64,000 bases of DNA from Halarchaeum nitratireducens (GCF_014647155.1 NZ_BMOQ01000006.1:248001-312000), one strand, 5' to 3'. Positions 16,017 to 25,144 are shown, numbered from the stretch's first letter. Program-made: numbers and translations. The notes: a model not told the origin generated them from the letters alone.

Positions 16017-17692
16017 CGTACATCGACGACTTCCCCGGTGAGGCGCGCGTCGTCCGCGCGGCGTTCGCCATCGCCTTCGCCTCCATCGGGCTCGGCGGGG
16101 CGCTCGGCGTCCTGCAGGCGCTCTTCCGCACGGGCTACAGTCGCTCGCTCTTCTCGGCGGTCGACTACTACTCCATCCTCACCGCACACGGGGTGTTGAT
16201 GGCTCTCGTCTTCACGACGTTCTTCATCGTCGGACTCTTCACGTGGGGCGTCACGCGCAGCCTCGATACGGGCTTTCGCGATCTGCGCTTCACGTGGGGC
16301 TGGCTCGGCCTCATGACGCTCGGCACCGTGCTGGCGTTCGTCTCGGTCCTCGGCGGGATCGTCGGCTGGATCCCGACGCACGCCGCCGTCCTCTACACGT
16401 TCTACGCGCCCCTGGAGGCGAGCCCGACGTTCTACCTCGGCCTCGCGCTCCTCATCGTCGGCTCGTGGGGCGCGGGCGTCGACTACGTCCTCGCACTCCG
16501 CGAGTGGCGCGCGGACAACCCCGACGAGCGCATCCCCTTACAGACGTTCATGGCTGTGGCGACGATGCTGCTCTGGTTCGTCTGCACGCTCGGCGTCGCC
16601 GTCGAGGTCGTCGTCTTCCTCCTGCCGTGGTCGCTCGGGCTCATCCCCCGCGTCGACCCGCTCCTGACGCGGACGCTCTTCTGGTACTTCGGGCACGCCG
16701 TCGTCTACTTCTGGCTGCTGCCCGCGTACTTCGTCTGGTACACCATCTTCCCGAAGCTCTCGGGCGGCCGGCTCTTCAGTGACCCGCTCGCGCGCGTCGT
16801 CTTCGTGCTCTTCCTCGTGTTGAGCACGCCGGTCGGCGTCCACCACCAGTACGGTGACCCCGGCCTCTCGCAGGGCCTGAAGTTCGTGCAGATGACGAGC
16901 ACGTACTTCATCCTCCTGCCGAGCCTCCTCACCGCGTTCACGGTCGTCGCGAGCATGGAGCACGGCGCCCGCCAGCGCGGCGGCAAAGGCCTCGTCAAGT
17001 GGCTGCGCGCGCTCCCGTGGGAGAAGCCGTCCTTCTCGGGCATCGCGCTCGCCGGCCTCGCGTTCGCCGCGAGCGGGTTCGGGGGGATGGTGAACGCCGG
17101 GCTGAACGTGAACGCCCTCGTCCACAACACGATGTGGGTGCCCGGCCACTTCCACCTCACCGTCGGGACCGCCGTCGCGCTGACGTTCATGGCGATCACC
17201 TACTGGCTGCTCCCGCAGCTCAGCGGCAAGCGTCTGCGGCTGCGGACGCTCGCCGCCGTCCAGCCCTACCTCTGGTTCGTCGGCATGGTGTTCATGTCGA
17301 ACGCGATGCACCGCGTCGGCCTCGCGGGCGTCCCGCGGCGCACCTCCGAACCACAGTACGAGCAGGTGATCTTCAACACGCCGATCGCGACCATCGGCGA
17401 GCTCCACTTGCAGACCGTCGGCGGGGCCTTCCTCCTGTTCGCCTCGCTGCTGTGTTTCCTCGCGGTCGTCGTCTCGACGTGGCTCGGCGACCGCGGCGCC
17501 GAACCCCTCGCCGTCAACGGGCACATTCCCGAGGCCCTCTCCGGCCCGGAGCACGGCCCGAGCATCCTCGATAACTTCCGCGTCTGGGTCGTCCTCACGT
17601 TCCTGCTGTTGCTCATCGCGTACGGCCCGCCGCTCGCGGCGATGGTACAGAACGGCCTGTTCGCACCCGGAAGCGCCCCCATCCCAGCCTAA
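16013..17692 (+). CDS. Heme-copper oxidase subunit I, ba3 (B) type
   Basis: Catalytic subunit of a terminal O2 reductase: reduces oxygen to water and pumps protons. The 559-residue protein has about 13 helices. Heme/CuB ligands visible: H59 (TAHGV), H228 and Y232 of FGHAVVYFWLLPAYFVWY, H277-H278 (VGVHHQYGDPG), H379 and H381 (VPGHFH). The B-family pattern is clear from YFWLLPAYFVWYT and HHQYGDPG. The residue after H228 is Ala where the consensus of the family is Pro (HPxVY). A GTG start overlaps a short ORF; the 183-aa gene follows 4 nt after the stop. Confidence 0.93.
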   Translation: MTYIDDFPGEARVVRAAFAIAFASIGLGGALGVLQALFRTGYSRSLFSAVDYYSILTAHGVLMALVFTTFFIVGLFTWGVTRSLDTGFRDLRFTWGWLGLMTLGTVLAFVSVLGGIVGWIPTHAAVLYTFYAPLEASPTFYLGLALLIVGSWGAGVDYVLALREWRADNPDERIPLQTFMAVATMLLWFVCTLGVAVEVVVFLLPWSLGLIPRVDPLLTRTLFWYFGHAVVYFWLLPAYFVWYTIFPKLSGGRLFSDPLARVVFVLFLVLSTPVGVHHQYGDPGLSQGLKFVQMTSTYFILLPSLLTAFTVVASMEHGARQRGGKGLVKWLRALPWEKPSFSGIALAGLAFAASGFGGMVNAGLNVNALVHNTMWVPGHFHLTVGTAVALTFMAITYWLLPQLSGKRLRLRTLAAVQPYLWFVGMVFMSNAMHRVGLAGVPRRTSEPQYEQVIFNTPIATIGELHLQTVGGAFLLFASLLCFLAVVVSTWLGDRGAEPLAVNGHIPEALSGPEHGPSILDNFRVWVVLTFLLLLIAYGPPLAAMVQNGLFAPGSAPIPA

Positions 17693-17695
17693 CCC

Positions 17696-18247
17696 ATGAC
17701 GGAACACGCATCCACCCCGAGCGACGACGCGGACGACGCCGAGACGGAGAGCGACGTCTGGAGTCGCCGCTCGTTCGTCCGCTACTTCGCACCGATCAGC
17801 ATCGCCATCCCGATCGTCGTCGAGACGGAGACCCTCGTCGGTCTCCTGCAGAACGACTTCGGCGAGGACAGCTCGTGGACGCAACCGACCGGCGTCTCGG
17901 TGGGTATCGGCGGCGACCTCCGCCCCGACCTCGACACGCGGCAGAAGCTGCAGAACGCGGTGCTCGAATCGGTCGAAGACGGCCGCCGCCTCCGGCTCGT
18001 GGTCGCCGTCCGCAACACCGCCGACGCGCCCTACCGCCTCGAACTCGGCGCCGTCACCACCGAGGGCGGCGACACCGTCGAGGGCGGCTACACCACCGAC
18101 CCCGTCGCACCGGACGAGACGGCGACCTTCACCGCAGAGTACGCCCTCCCGGCGGACGCGTCGCCCGCGAGCGTCGAGACCACCGTCACGATCGGCAACC
18201 AGCCCTCGCGGAAGACCGTCCAGCTCGCGCCCGTCCCGACCCAGTAA
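17696..18247 (+). CDS. Tat-targeted protein of the oxidase locus
   Basis: A 183-residue protein. After an acidic head of about 20 residues comes RRSFVRYFAPISIAIPIVVETE, which combines a twin-arginine motif with a hydrophobic anchor, so it is probably exported or membrane-anchored facing outward. The rest is a beta-sandwich-like domain (VSVGIGGDLRPD ... RLRLVVAVRNTADAPYRLELGAV ... TVTIGNQPSR). I do not recognise the domain by name. Its position 4 nt after subunit I and 7 nt before a copper ATPase suggests an accessory role in the oxidase, but the copper-binding motif MX10MX21HXM of Cox assembly factors is absent. Confidence 0.7.
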   Translation: MTEHASTPSDDADDAETESDVWSRRSFVRYFAPISIAIPIVVETETLVGLLQNDFGEDSSWTQPTGVSVGIGGDLRPDLDTRQKLQNAVLESVEDGRRLRLVVAVRNTADAPYRLELGAVTTEGGDTVEGGYTTDPVAPDETATFTAEYALPADASPASVETTVTIGNQPSRKTVQLAPVPTQ

Positions 18248-18253
18248 TCCCCG

Positions 18254-20707
18254 ATGTCCGACCAGACGCACTGCACGCTCTGCGACCTCCCGACGCCCGA
18301 CCCCCCCGTCACCGCCGACGGCGTCGAGGGTGCGTTCTGTTGTCGGGGCTGCCTCGAAGTCGCGCGCACTCTCGACGACGCGGCCGTCGCGGACGCGGAT
18401 CCCGAGGACGTCCGCGCGGCGGTCCGCGAGAGCGCGAACGACGACGACGCGGCGAGCGAGGTCCCCGACGGCGCCGAGACGGCCTATTTCTCGGTTGAGG
18501 GCATGCACTGCGCGACGTGCGAGGCGTTCCTCGAAAGCCGCGCGGCCGACGCCGACGGCGTCCACGAGGCCGCCGCGAGCTACGCGAACGACGCGCTGAA
18601 GGTCGTCTACGACCCCGAGGCGAGCGAGCGCGAGGAGATCGCGGACGCGTTCTCGGGTTACGGGTACCGGGTCGCCGATCCCGACGCCGACGCCGAGCGG
18701 ACGGAGACGCTCACCACGGGCGTGCGCCTGCTCGCCGGCGGCTTCTTCGGCATGATGGTGATGCTCTGGTACGTCGTCTTCCTCTACCCGCTCTACCTCG
18801 GCGGCGACCCGCTCGTTCCATTCTTCGACCCGCGCGGCGTCGGCGGCCAGTACCTCTTCTGGAACGTCGCCGTCCTCTCGGGTGCCGCGACGGCGTTCGC
18901 GGGCTATCCCATCTTCCGCGGGGCGCTCGTCAGCCTGCGCGCACGCCGTCCGAACATGGACCTCCTCGTCGCCCTCGCCGCGGGCGCCGCCTTCGTCTAC
19001 AGCCTCGCGGTGCTCGTCCTCGGCGGCGTCGAGGTGTACTTCGACATCCCGGTGGTCATCACCCTCGCCGTCACCGCGGGCGAACACTGGGAGACGAAGG
19101 TGAAATCGCGGGCGAGCGCGGGCCTCGCCGAGCTGACGGCCGACAGCGTCGACACCGCCACGGTCGTCACCGCGGACGGGACCGAGGAGCGCGCGCTCGA
19201 CGACGTCGAAGTCGGCGACCGCGTCGTCGTGTCGACGGGCGAGCGAGTGCCGCTCGACGGGACGATCGCGGACGGCGACGGCGCGGTCGACGAGTCGCTC
19301 CTCACCGGGGAGTCGAACCCCCGCGAGGTCGACCCCGGTGACGACGTCGTCGGCGGGAGCGTCCTCGTCGCCGGTGGGGTGACCGTCGCGGTCACGGAGA
19401 CGGAGAGCACGATGGACCGCATCGTCGCGACCCTCTGGGAGGCACAGAGCACGCACGGCGGCGTTCAACACCTCGCCGACCGAATCGCGGGCGTCTTCGT
19501 GCCCGCGGTCCTCGCGCTCGCCGGCCTCGCGTTCGTCGCGTACCTCGTCCTCGGCTCCGCCGTCGACACCGCCGTCCTCACCGCGCTCACCGTCCTCGTC
19601 GTCTCCTGTCCGTGCGCGCTCGGGCTCGCGACGCCGCTCGCCGTCTCCAACGGGATCCGAAGCGCCCTCGCGCGCGGCGTGGTCGTCACGGGCCCCACGG
19701 TGTTCGAGCGGGGCGGCGACGTCGACGTCGTCGCCTTCGACAAGACGGGGACGCTCACTACCGGGGACATGCGCGTTCGCGACGTCGTCGGTGACGAGGA
19801 GGCCCTCGACGCGGCGGCGGCGCTCGAACGGTACGCCGACCACCCGGTCGCCGGCGCCGTCTGCGCGTACGCGGACACGGCGGACGACCACACCGTCGCG
19901 GACGTCGAACGCCACGCAACGGGGGTCAGCGGGACGGTCGACGGCGAGCGCGTCCTCGTCGGCCGACCGGCGCTCTTCGAGTCCGAGGGGTGGACGCTTC
20001 CGAACGCCCTCGCCGCCCGCGCGACCCGCGGTGACGCGAACGGACTCGTGCCGATCGTCGTCGGGACGGGGGGCGTCGCACGCGCCATCGCCGTCGCGGG
20101 CGACGAGCCCCGAACGGAGTGGACGGCGGTCGTCGACGACCTCGCGGCGACGCACCGCGTCATCGTCCTCACGGGCGACGAGAGCGCCGCCGCGGATCGG
20201 TTCCGCGACCATCCGGGAGTCGACGAGGTGTTCGCTGGCGTCCCCCCGGAGGGGAAGACCTCGGTCGTCGATCGCCTGCGAACGGACGGGACGGTGGCGA
20301 TGGTCGGCGACGGGACGAACGACGCGCCCGCGCTCGCCGCCGCCGACCTCGGCGTGGCGATCGGGGACGGCACCGCGATGGCCGTCGACGCCGCGGACGC
20401 CGTCATCACGAGCGACAGCCTCGACGCCCTCCCCGCCCTCTTCGGCGTGGCGCGCGCGACGCGCCGGCGGACCCGCGAAAACCTCGCGTGGGCGTTCTGC
20501 TACAACGCGCTCGCGGTGCCGCTCGCGCTCGTCGGACTGCTCAATCCGCTCGTCGCCGCGGCCGCGATGGGAACGAGCAGCCTCCTCGTCGTCGCAAACA
20601 GCGCGCGCGCCCTCTCCACGGAGTCCAGGAGCGTGGGCGACACGCTGCGCGGCCGCGTGAAGGCGGCACTCGCCCGCGTCGGCGGGGCGACGACGCCCCC
20701 GTCCTGA
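18254..20707 (+). CDS. Copper-type P1B ATPase with N-terminal metal-binding domains
   Basis: Moves copper out across the membrane; here probably supplies copper for CuA/CuB of the oxidase, as FixI/CcoI-type pumps do. The 817-residue protein starts with CTLC and FCCRGC (C7, C10, C29, C30, C33; ATPase metal-binding domain PF12156 type), then an HMA domain with MHCATCE (C86, C89). The actuator TGES is at 351, the transmembrane CPC motif at 452-454, and the phosphorylated Asp at D496 in DKTGTLTTG. The GDGTNDAPA hinge follows near 680. It lies 7 nt downstream of the previous gene. Confidence 0.95.
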   Translation: MSDQTHCTLCDLPTPDPPVTADGVEGAFCCRGCLEVARTLDDAAVADADPEDVRAAVRESANDDDAASEVPDGAETAYFSVEGMHCATCEAFLESRAADADGVHEAAASYANDALKVVYDPEASEREEIADAFSGYGYRVADPDADAERTETLTTGVRLLAGGFFGMMVMLWYVVFLYPLYLGGDPLVPFFDPRGVGGQYLFWNVAVLSGAATAFAGYPIFRGALVSLRARRPNMDLLVALAAGAAFVYSLAVLVLGGVEVYFDIPVVITLAVTAGEHWETKVKSRASAGLAELTADSVDTATVVTADGTEERALDDVEVGDRVVVSTGERVPLDGTIADGDGAVDESLLTGESNPREVDPGDDVVGGSVLVAGGVTVAVTETESTMDRIVATLWEAQSTHGGVQHLADRIAGVFVPAVLALAGLAFVAYLVLGSAVDTAVLTALTVLVVSCPCALGLATPLAVSNGIRSALARGVVVTGPTVFERGGDVDVVAFDKTGTLTTGDMRVRDVVGDEEALDAAAALERYADHPVAGAVCAYADTADDHTVADVERHATGVSGTVDGERVLVGRPALFESEGWTLPNALAARATRGDANGLVPIVVGTGGVARAIAVAGDEPRTEWTAVVDDLAATHRVIVLTGDESAAADRFRDHPGVDEVFAGVPPEGKTSVVDRLRTDGTVAMVGDGTNDAPALAAADLGVAIGDGTAMAVDAADAVITSDSLDALPALFGVARATRRRTRENLAWAFCYNALAVPLALVGLLNPLVAAAAMGTSSLLVVANSARALSTESRSVGDTLRGRVKAALARVGGATTPPS

Positions 20708-20831
20708 CGCTTCGTCTCGCTCGCGGCTACGGACGGTACACTCGCCTCGCCCGCTGCTCCCGTCACCCGCATCGTGGCGAATCGAACTGTGCCGTCTGGA
20801 GCGTCGGAAACACGCCCGAGTCATCCTGAGA

Positions 20832-20840
20832 AGGTTTATA
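20832..20840 (+). promoter_or_regulatory. TATA box of aroD
   Basis: The sequence ggtttata is centred about 28 nt before the ATG at 20865, matching archaeal TATA spacing for a leaderless mRNA. The region between the previous gene (ending 20707) and here is otherwise GC-rich and has no reading frame. Confidence 0.65.
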
Positions 20841-20864
20841 CGGCAGGGAGTGGTACAGTGTGTC

Positions 20865-21599
20865 ATGAATCTGGATGGGTTCGCTCTCGCTGCAACAACG
20901 AACGACCTCAGTCGGGAGGCCGACGCGCGGGCGGTAGCGGACGTACTCGAGTTCCGAATGGACAGCGCCGAGGACCCGATCGGCCAACTGTCCGATTACG
21001 ACGGCGACCTCCCGATCCTCGCGACGAACCGGGCGAAGTGGTTCGGCGGCGAAGCGACCGACACGGGCCGACTCGATCGGCTGTCGGCGGCGTCCCGATT
21101 CGAGTCCGTCGAGCTCGTCGACATCGAGTTGGAGACCGCGCGCGGAACGGGCTGGGTCCTCGACGAGTTCAGGGAGAACGACGTCGACCTCGTCGTCTCA
21201 CACCACGACTTCGATGCGACGCCGGAGCAGGACGTCCTCGACGCGATCATCGAACAGTGCGCGCAGTACGGGGACATCGCCAAGGTCGCGACGTACCCGC
21301 AGCGTAACGACGACGTCCTGCGTCTCCTGAAGGCGATCAACGACGCGTCGAACGACGGGCGAGACGTCGCTGGCATCTCGATGGGCGGACTGGGCAGTCA
21401 CAGTCGCGTCGTCGCCCCGCTCTACGGCTCGAAACTCGGCTACGCGCCGCTCGCGGAGGACACGAGCGAGTACGCACCGGGACAGATCCCCGTTCGGAAA
21501 CTCGCGGCCCTCATCGAGGCGCTCCAGATCGCACGCGAGGACGTCACGGAACTGGACTCGCTCACCGAGAAGCTCGCCGAACGGGAGACGCCCGCGTGA
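20865..21599 (+). CDS. aroD: 3-dehydroquinate dehydratase, type I
   Basis: Dehydrates 3-dehydroquinate in the shikimate pathway through a Schiff base. The 244-residue protein has FRMD at residues 30-33, VVSHHDF with catalytic H113/H114 region, and the Schiff-base lysine K140 in DIAKVATYPQ. MGGLGSHSRV near 175 fits the MG.xG.xSR family signature. The ATG at 20865 is chosen over earlier in-frame codons because a TATA box lies 25 nt upstream. The following genes are spaced more than 100 nt away. Confidence 0.93.
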   Translation: MNLDGFALAATTNDLSREADARAVADVLEFRMDSAEDPIGQLSDYDGDLPILATNRAKWFGGEATDTGRLDRLSAASRFESVELVDIELETARGTGWVLDEFRENDVDLVVSHHDFDATPEQDVLDAIIEQCAQYGDIAKVATYPQRNDDVLRLLKAINDASNDGRDVAGISMGGLGSHSRVVAPLYGSKLGYAPLAEDTSEYAPGQIPVRKLAALIEALQIAREDVTELDSLTEKLAERETPA

Positions 21600-21686
21600 C
21601 CGCTCTCCCGAAGCGGTAACCGCTCGGCGTCAGGAAACGCCGCGAGCCGGCCTGTCGACGCCGATAGATCCGCATCGGACACCGGG

Positions 21687-21697
21687 GCGCTTAAGCC
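21687..21697 (+). promoter_or_regulatory. TATA-like promoter before the leader ORF and ACT gene
   Basis: gcgcttaagcc lies 24-33 nt before the ATG at 21720. This is the expected distance for a leaderless start at the short leader ORF rather than at the ACT-domain gene (34 nt farther on). Confidence 0.4.
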
Positions 21698-21719
21698 AGT
21701 CCCTCCGTATCAGCCCACA

Positions 21720-21761
21720 ATGCCTGATCGCCTCTGCCAGACGGTGAGCGCCGATGAGTGA
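21720..21761 (+). CDS. Leader peptide-like ORF (13 aa)
   Basis: ATG 21720 starts MPDRLCQTVSADE and ends at a TGA (21759-21761) lying 8 nt beyond the ATG of the ACT-domain gene (21754), so the two overlap in different frames. Spacing to the TATA-like box suggests it is the first translated codon of the mRNA. A role in controlling translation of the downstream amino acid genes is possible but unproven. Confidence 0.35.
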   Translation: MPDRLCQTVSADE

Positions 21762-22281
21762 GACCCGCGAGCCGACCACGTACACGATCCGGCTCGAACT
21801 GGTCGACGAACCCGGCGAGCTCCTCCGGGCGCTCCGGCCCATCGGCGAGAAGGGTGGGAACCTCCTCTCGATCTTCCACGAGCGCGGCGACAAGACCCCG
21901 CGCGGGCACATCCCCGTCGAGGTCGACCTCGAAGCCACGCCCGAGCGCTACGAGGCGATCGTCGACGAACTCCGAACCGAGGGCATCAACGTCATCCAGG
22001 CCGGGACGGAACGCTACAGCGAGTCCCTCACCGTTCTCCTCTCCGGCGACTTGGTCGACACCGGTCTCTCGGAGACGCTCACGCGGATCCGCGAGAACAC
22101 GAACAGCACCATCTCCGACTTCGAACTCTCCGCCCCGCAGGGATCGAGCGACATCTCCAGCGGCCGCCTCCGCCTCGGGATCGAGGAGGGCGAGACGGGG
22201 CACACGCTCTCGGTGATCCGGGAGATCGCGGACGAGAAGGACCTGCAAGTCGTCGAGCCGCTCTACGAGGGCGGCGTATGA
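21754..22281 (+). CDS. ACT-domain amino-acid-sensing protein
   Basis: A 175-residue protein with two ACT-like halves. The first begins YTIRLELVDEPGELLRALRPIGEKGGNLLSI, the standard ACT strand-helix pattern; the second half (RYSESLTVLLSGDLVDTGL and on) looks like a regulatory extension. Its stop overlaps the start of homoserine dehydrogenase by 4 nt (ATGA), so it is likely a regulatory partner sensing an amino acid such as threonine. Archaea often encode the ACT part of homoserine dehydrogenase as a separate protein; this arrangement fits. Confidence 0.85.
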   Translation: MSETREPTTYTIRLELVDEPGELLRALRPIGEKGGNLLSIFHERGDKTPRGHIPVEVDLEATPERYEAIVDELRTEGINVIQAGTERYSESLTVLLSGDLVDTGLSETLTRIRENTNSTISDFELSAPQGSSDISSGRLRLGIEEGETGHTLSVIREIADEKDLQVVEPLYEGGV

Positions 22282-23240
22282 GGCTCGCGATCGTCGGCAC
22301 CGGCGCGGTCGGTGCGTCGGTCGCGGAGCTGGCCGCCGAGTACGGCCACACCGTCACCGCGCTGGCGGATTCGCGCAGCGCGGTCACGGACGCCGCCGGT
22401 ATCGACGTCGAGTCCGCCCTCGCCCGCAAGCGCGACGAGGGACGCGTCGGGAGCGGCGATCCGGAGGACGCCCTGAACGGAGCGTACGACTGTCTCGTGG
22501 AGGCGACGCCGACGACGCTCGGCGACGCGCGACCCGCGTACGACCACGTTCGCGCCGCCTTCGAGCGCGACCGGGACGTCGTCCTCGCGAACAAGGGACC
22601 GGTCGCGGAACGCTACGCGGACGTCCGGGCGCTGGAGCGCGAGAGCGAGGGGCGCCTCCGCTTCGAGGCCACGGTCGGCGGTGCGATGCCGGTCCTCTCG
22701 ACGATCGAGGACTGCGGCCCGGCGCACGTGACCGGCATCCGGGGCGTGCTGAACGGGACGGCGAACTTCGTGCTCTCGCGGATGGCCGTCGAGGGCCTCG
22801 ACTACGAGCACGTCCTCGCGGAGGCGCAGGACCTCGGCGTCGCGGAGGCAGACCCGTCCTTCGACGTGGAGGGGACCGACGCGGCGCTGAAGTGCGTCAT
22901 CGTCGCGAACGTACTCGCGCGGGGCGAACGCGAGTACACGCTCGCGGACGCGGACGTGGAGGGAATCGTCGACGTATCGAGTAACGCGCTTCGGCTGGCG
23001 AGCGGAGACGGTCGGACGGTGCGCCTCATCGGCGAGGTCGTGGACGGGTCGGTCCGCGTCGCCCCGCGGACCGTCCCGACGAACTCCCCGCTCGCCGTCT
23101 CGGGCACCGAGAACGTCGTCCAGATCGGGACGACGGACGCCGGCCGACTGAACGTCTCGGGTCGCGGCACCGGCGGCCCGGAGACCGCGTCCGCAGTGCT
23201 CGCCGACGTTCGCCGACTCGAGTCGACCGCCCGCGACTGA
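22278..23240 (+). CDS. hom: Homoserine dehydrogenase
   Basis: Reduces aspartate semialdehyde to homoserine, feeding threonine and methionine. The 320-residue protein has a Rossmann fingerprint GTGAVGASVAELA at residues 7-19, ANKGPVAE at about 101-108 (lysine near the active site), EATVGGAMPV near 133 and the signature GVLNGTANFVLS-RM near 157. No C-terminal ACT domain is attached, in agreement with a separate ACT protein immediately upstream. It is translated in overlap with that gene. Confidence 0.93.
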   Translation: MRLAIVGTGAVGASVAELAAEYGHTVTALADSRSAVTDAAGIDVESALARKRDEGRVGSGDPEDALNGAYDCLVEATPTTLGDARPAYDHVRAAFERDRDVVLANKGPVAERYADVRALERESEGRLRFEATVGGAMPVLSTIEDCGPAHVTGIRGVLNGTANFVLSRMAVEGLDYEHVLAEAQDLGVAEADPSFDVEGTDAALKCVIVANVLARGEREYTLADADVEGIVDVSSNALRLASGDGRTVRLIGEVVDGSVRVAPRTVPTNSPLAVSGTENVVQIGTTDAGRLNVSGRGTGGPETASAVLADVRRLESTARD

Positions 23241-23405
23241 CGCTCCACGCGAGGGGCGTCGACGCCACGTCGAGCCCGCAGCGGAGGGTTTTCGCTACTC
23301 AGCTGGGAGCCGTGATAGACGTCCGTTGCGGACGGGGCGCCAACCGGCACCATGGACTAGTCATCGAAATAAACACTTTTTACTGATTAATTCACACGTA
23401 GACAC

Positions 23406-23729
23406 ATGGCAGTTCATAACAATCGAGGAAAGAGCGGATGTTCCGCCACGCTTCCCGATGTCGTCCCATTTGAACTGTCTCATCTGACCCGACAGAGTTG
23501 GGAGTTGGGCACGTCCTCCATTCGAGATGAGCAAGCGACGCGTCTCGGCAGATGGCGCTCTCAAGATGAGCAGTGGCGGTTGTCGATCTTCGAGGTTACG
23601 AGCGAGACCTCACTGATCCGCGTCCAGACACCGGTCGGCCGCGAACAATTTTACGGTGCACTTCAGTCGGAGCTCCAATCCGCCGTTCGAACCCTCGATA
23701 CACACCCCTCTTGGGAACGGATTAAGTGA
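23406..23729 (+). CDS. Hypothetical protein (107 aa)
   Basis: A frame with an AT-rich promoter-like stretch upstream (cactttttactgattaatt, 23378-23396). The protein has a mixed charged composition less acidic than the neighbours, with FELSHLTRQSW and SIFEVTSETSLIRVQTP segments. I do not recognise it. It lies at the edge of a lower-GC patch carrying mobile sequences. Confidence 0.45.
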   Translation: MAVHNNRGKSGCSATLPDVVPFELSHLTRQSWELGTSSIRDEQATRLGRWRSQDEQWRLSIFEVTSETSLIRVQTPVGREQFYGALQSELQSAVRTLDTHPSWERIK

Positions 23730-23759
23730 GCATACATATAGGCATTCGACAGAGCTGCC

Positions 23760-23830
23760 CTCTACCCGCCATTGATCTTGATAACGGTCTCGTCAACCGC
23801 GATCTTTGACGGCTTCGCCTAGACATCAAA
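23760..23830 (-). pseudogene. Remnant of a transposase
   Basis: On the minus strand the frame reads KIAVDETVIKING and then breaks off. This matches the region around the first catalytic Asp of IS6-like transposases, and closely parallels HVALDETVIRINGQQ in the intact element at 24101. A stop codon occurs before and after, so only a fragment of about 20 codons survives. Confidence 0.55.
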
Positions 23831-24051
23831 ACTAACGACCTGCTCATTTCTCAAATTGGCTTAGCCAGACAGTGCCGTTTGGCGCCGTTGACAGAATCTT
23901 AACAGTGATGAATATTGTGAGAATACAACAATATACTTTGGTGTGTAGCTGAGTCGTATCGGTGTGTTGTCCAGACACGATGGCACCGATCTGACGGCTT
24001 GATTCCGTGAGATACGGCGATAAACGCGATTACGGGGCAACTGGGGGGGCG

Positions 24052-24740
24052 GTGTTTAGTTAAGGCTGAAAAGTGAGGCGTGGTGATTTTGTGCTGGTCT
24101 ATGGCAGAAATCACCCGCCTCAGCGGTCGTAGCGACTGGATCGAGTTGGATTTTGTGGAGCGAGAGCGGACACCGAGTGAGCTGATGGAGCTCAGTATTC
24201 GACTCCATCTGTCGGGACTCTCACTTTCGAATACCGTCTCAGAACTTGAGAAGTTCGGTGTCGAACGGTCACGGAAGGCCGTGCACGACTGGGTGCAGAA
24301 GGCCGATCTACAGCCCGCCAGCGACGCGAGTCCGGATCACGTCGCGCTCGACGAGACGGTGATCCGAATCAACGGCCAGCAGTTCTGGCTGTACGCCGCT
24401 GTCGATCCCGAAACAAACAGATTCCTGCATATACGGCTGTTTACGACGACTACGACGGCATTAACGCAGCAGTTCCTTCGGGAGGTTCGTGAGAAACACG
24501 ACGTCTCCGACACCGTATTTCTCGTCGATCACGCCCAGCATCTAGCGGCTGCACTGCATCGAGCTGAACTCCGATTTCAAACCGTTCGTCATGGAAATCG
24601 GAACGCCATCGAACGTATATTTCGAGAAATAAAACGACGTACTTCATCGTTTAGCAATAGTTTCAGCCACGTCGATCCGGAGACCGCCGAAACGTGGTTG
24701 CAAGCCTTCGCCGTCTGGTGGAATTCGCTTAACTAAACAC
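24052..24740 (+). mobile_element. IS6-type insertion sequence, apparently intact
   Basis: A 689-bp element with 13-bp perfect inverted ends, gtgtttagttaag at 24052-24064 and its complement at 24728-24740. It carries one transposase gene that fills most of its length. Flanking bases show no obvious 8-bp target duplication. A second copy with the same ends lies at 42450-43137. Confidence 0.85.
24101..24736 (+). CDS. IS6-family transposase
   Basis: A 211-residue transposase with an N-terminal helix-turn-helix region (SIRLHLSGLSLSNTVSELEKFGVERSRKAVHDWV) and a DDE catalytic domain. The acidic triad is seen in the order ALDETVI (first Asp near residue 83), VDHAQHL (second Asp) and RNAIERIFREIKRR (Glu). 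The length is normal for haloarchaeal members and no stop interrupts it. ATG 24101 is 49 nt inside the left end. Confidence 0.92.
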   Translation: MAEITRLSGRSDWIELDFVERERTPSELMELSIRLHLSGLSLSNTVSELEKFGVERSRKAVHDWVQKADLQPASDASPDHVALDETVIRINGQQFWLYAAVDPETNRFLHIRLFTTTTTALTQQFLREVREKHDVSDTVFLVDHAQHLAAALHRAELRFQTVRHGNRNAIERIFREIKRRTSSFSNSFSHVDPETAETWLQAFAVWWNSLN

Positions 24741-25144
24741 GATGCCAACAATATTGAATAGCTTTAACATTACTATAATAACCGAACATCTGACCAATAG
24801 ATTGATAAAACCACACTCATCAAGGAGACGCTAAACGAGTAGTCCCCGGAATAGCTATGTTCTACGCTCCGAGCATAGCGATGTGTCATGGTGATACGGA
24901 CGATAAGGCGGCTACGCCACGGAAGACAGGGTATCTGCACTGGCGGAACGGCTTTGTAGTATCGCACCAAGATAGAGCACTTAAGCGGTCTATGGTCAGC
25001 CGCCGTCGATAGTTAGGACCAACACTGAGAACTACACTATGTCTGTCTCGAACCCTATATGACTACATAGTACCATAATTCCCCAGAAATATATTAAAGC
25101 TCCCATTTATGACTTTTTCTTGATTTCGTTATTATACCACACTA
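24741..25144. other. Lower-GC region without a recognisable gene
   Basis: About 400 nt between the IS and the Rieske gene. It is AT-rich at both ends. Short open frames exist on both strands, the longest about 65 codons on the minus strand, but none has coding-like composition or a recognised motif. It looks like decayed mobile DNA. Confidence 0.4.

Noticed and set aside
16538-20866. 1442-codon open frame on the minus strand
   Set aside because: It is antisense to oxidase subunit I, the Tat protein and the copper ATPase, whose motifs are unmistakable. Its repetitive Arg/Asp/Glu/Val composition is the usual mirror image of GC-rich haloarchaeal genes.
24040-24760. Target-site duplication for the first IS copy
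   Set aside because: The 8 bases outside each end do not match (the left side is G-rich, the right reads gatgccaa); the same holds for the second copy.
24773-24970. 65-codon frame in the low-GC patch
   Set aside because: No recognisable motif and poor halophilic composition; probably chance.
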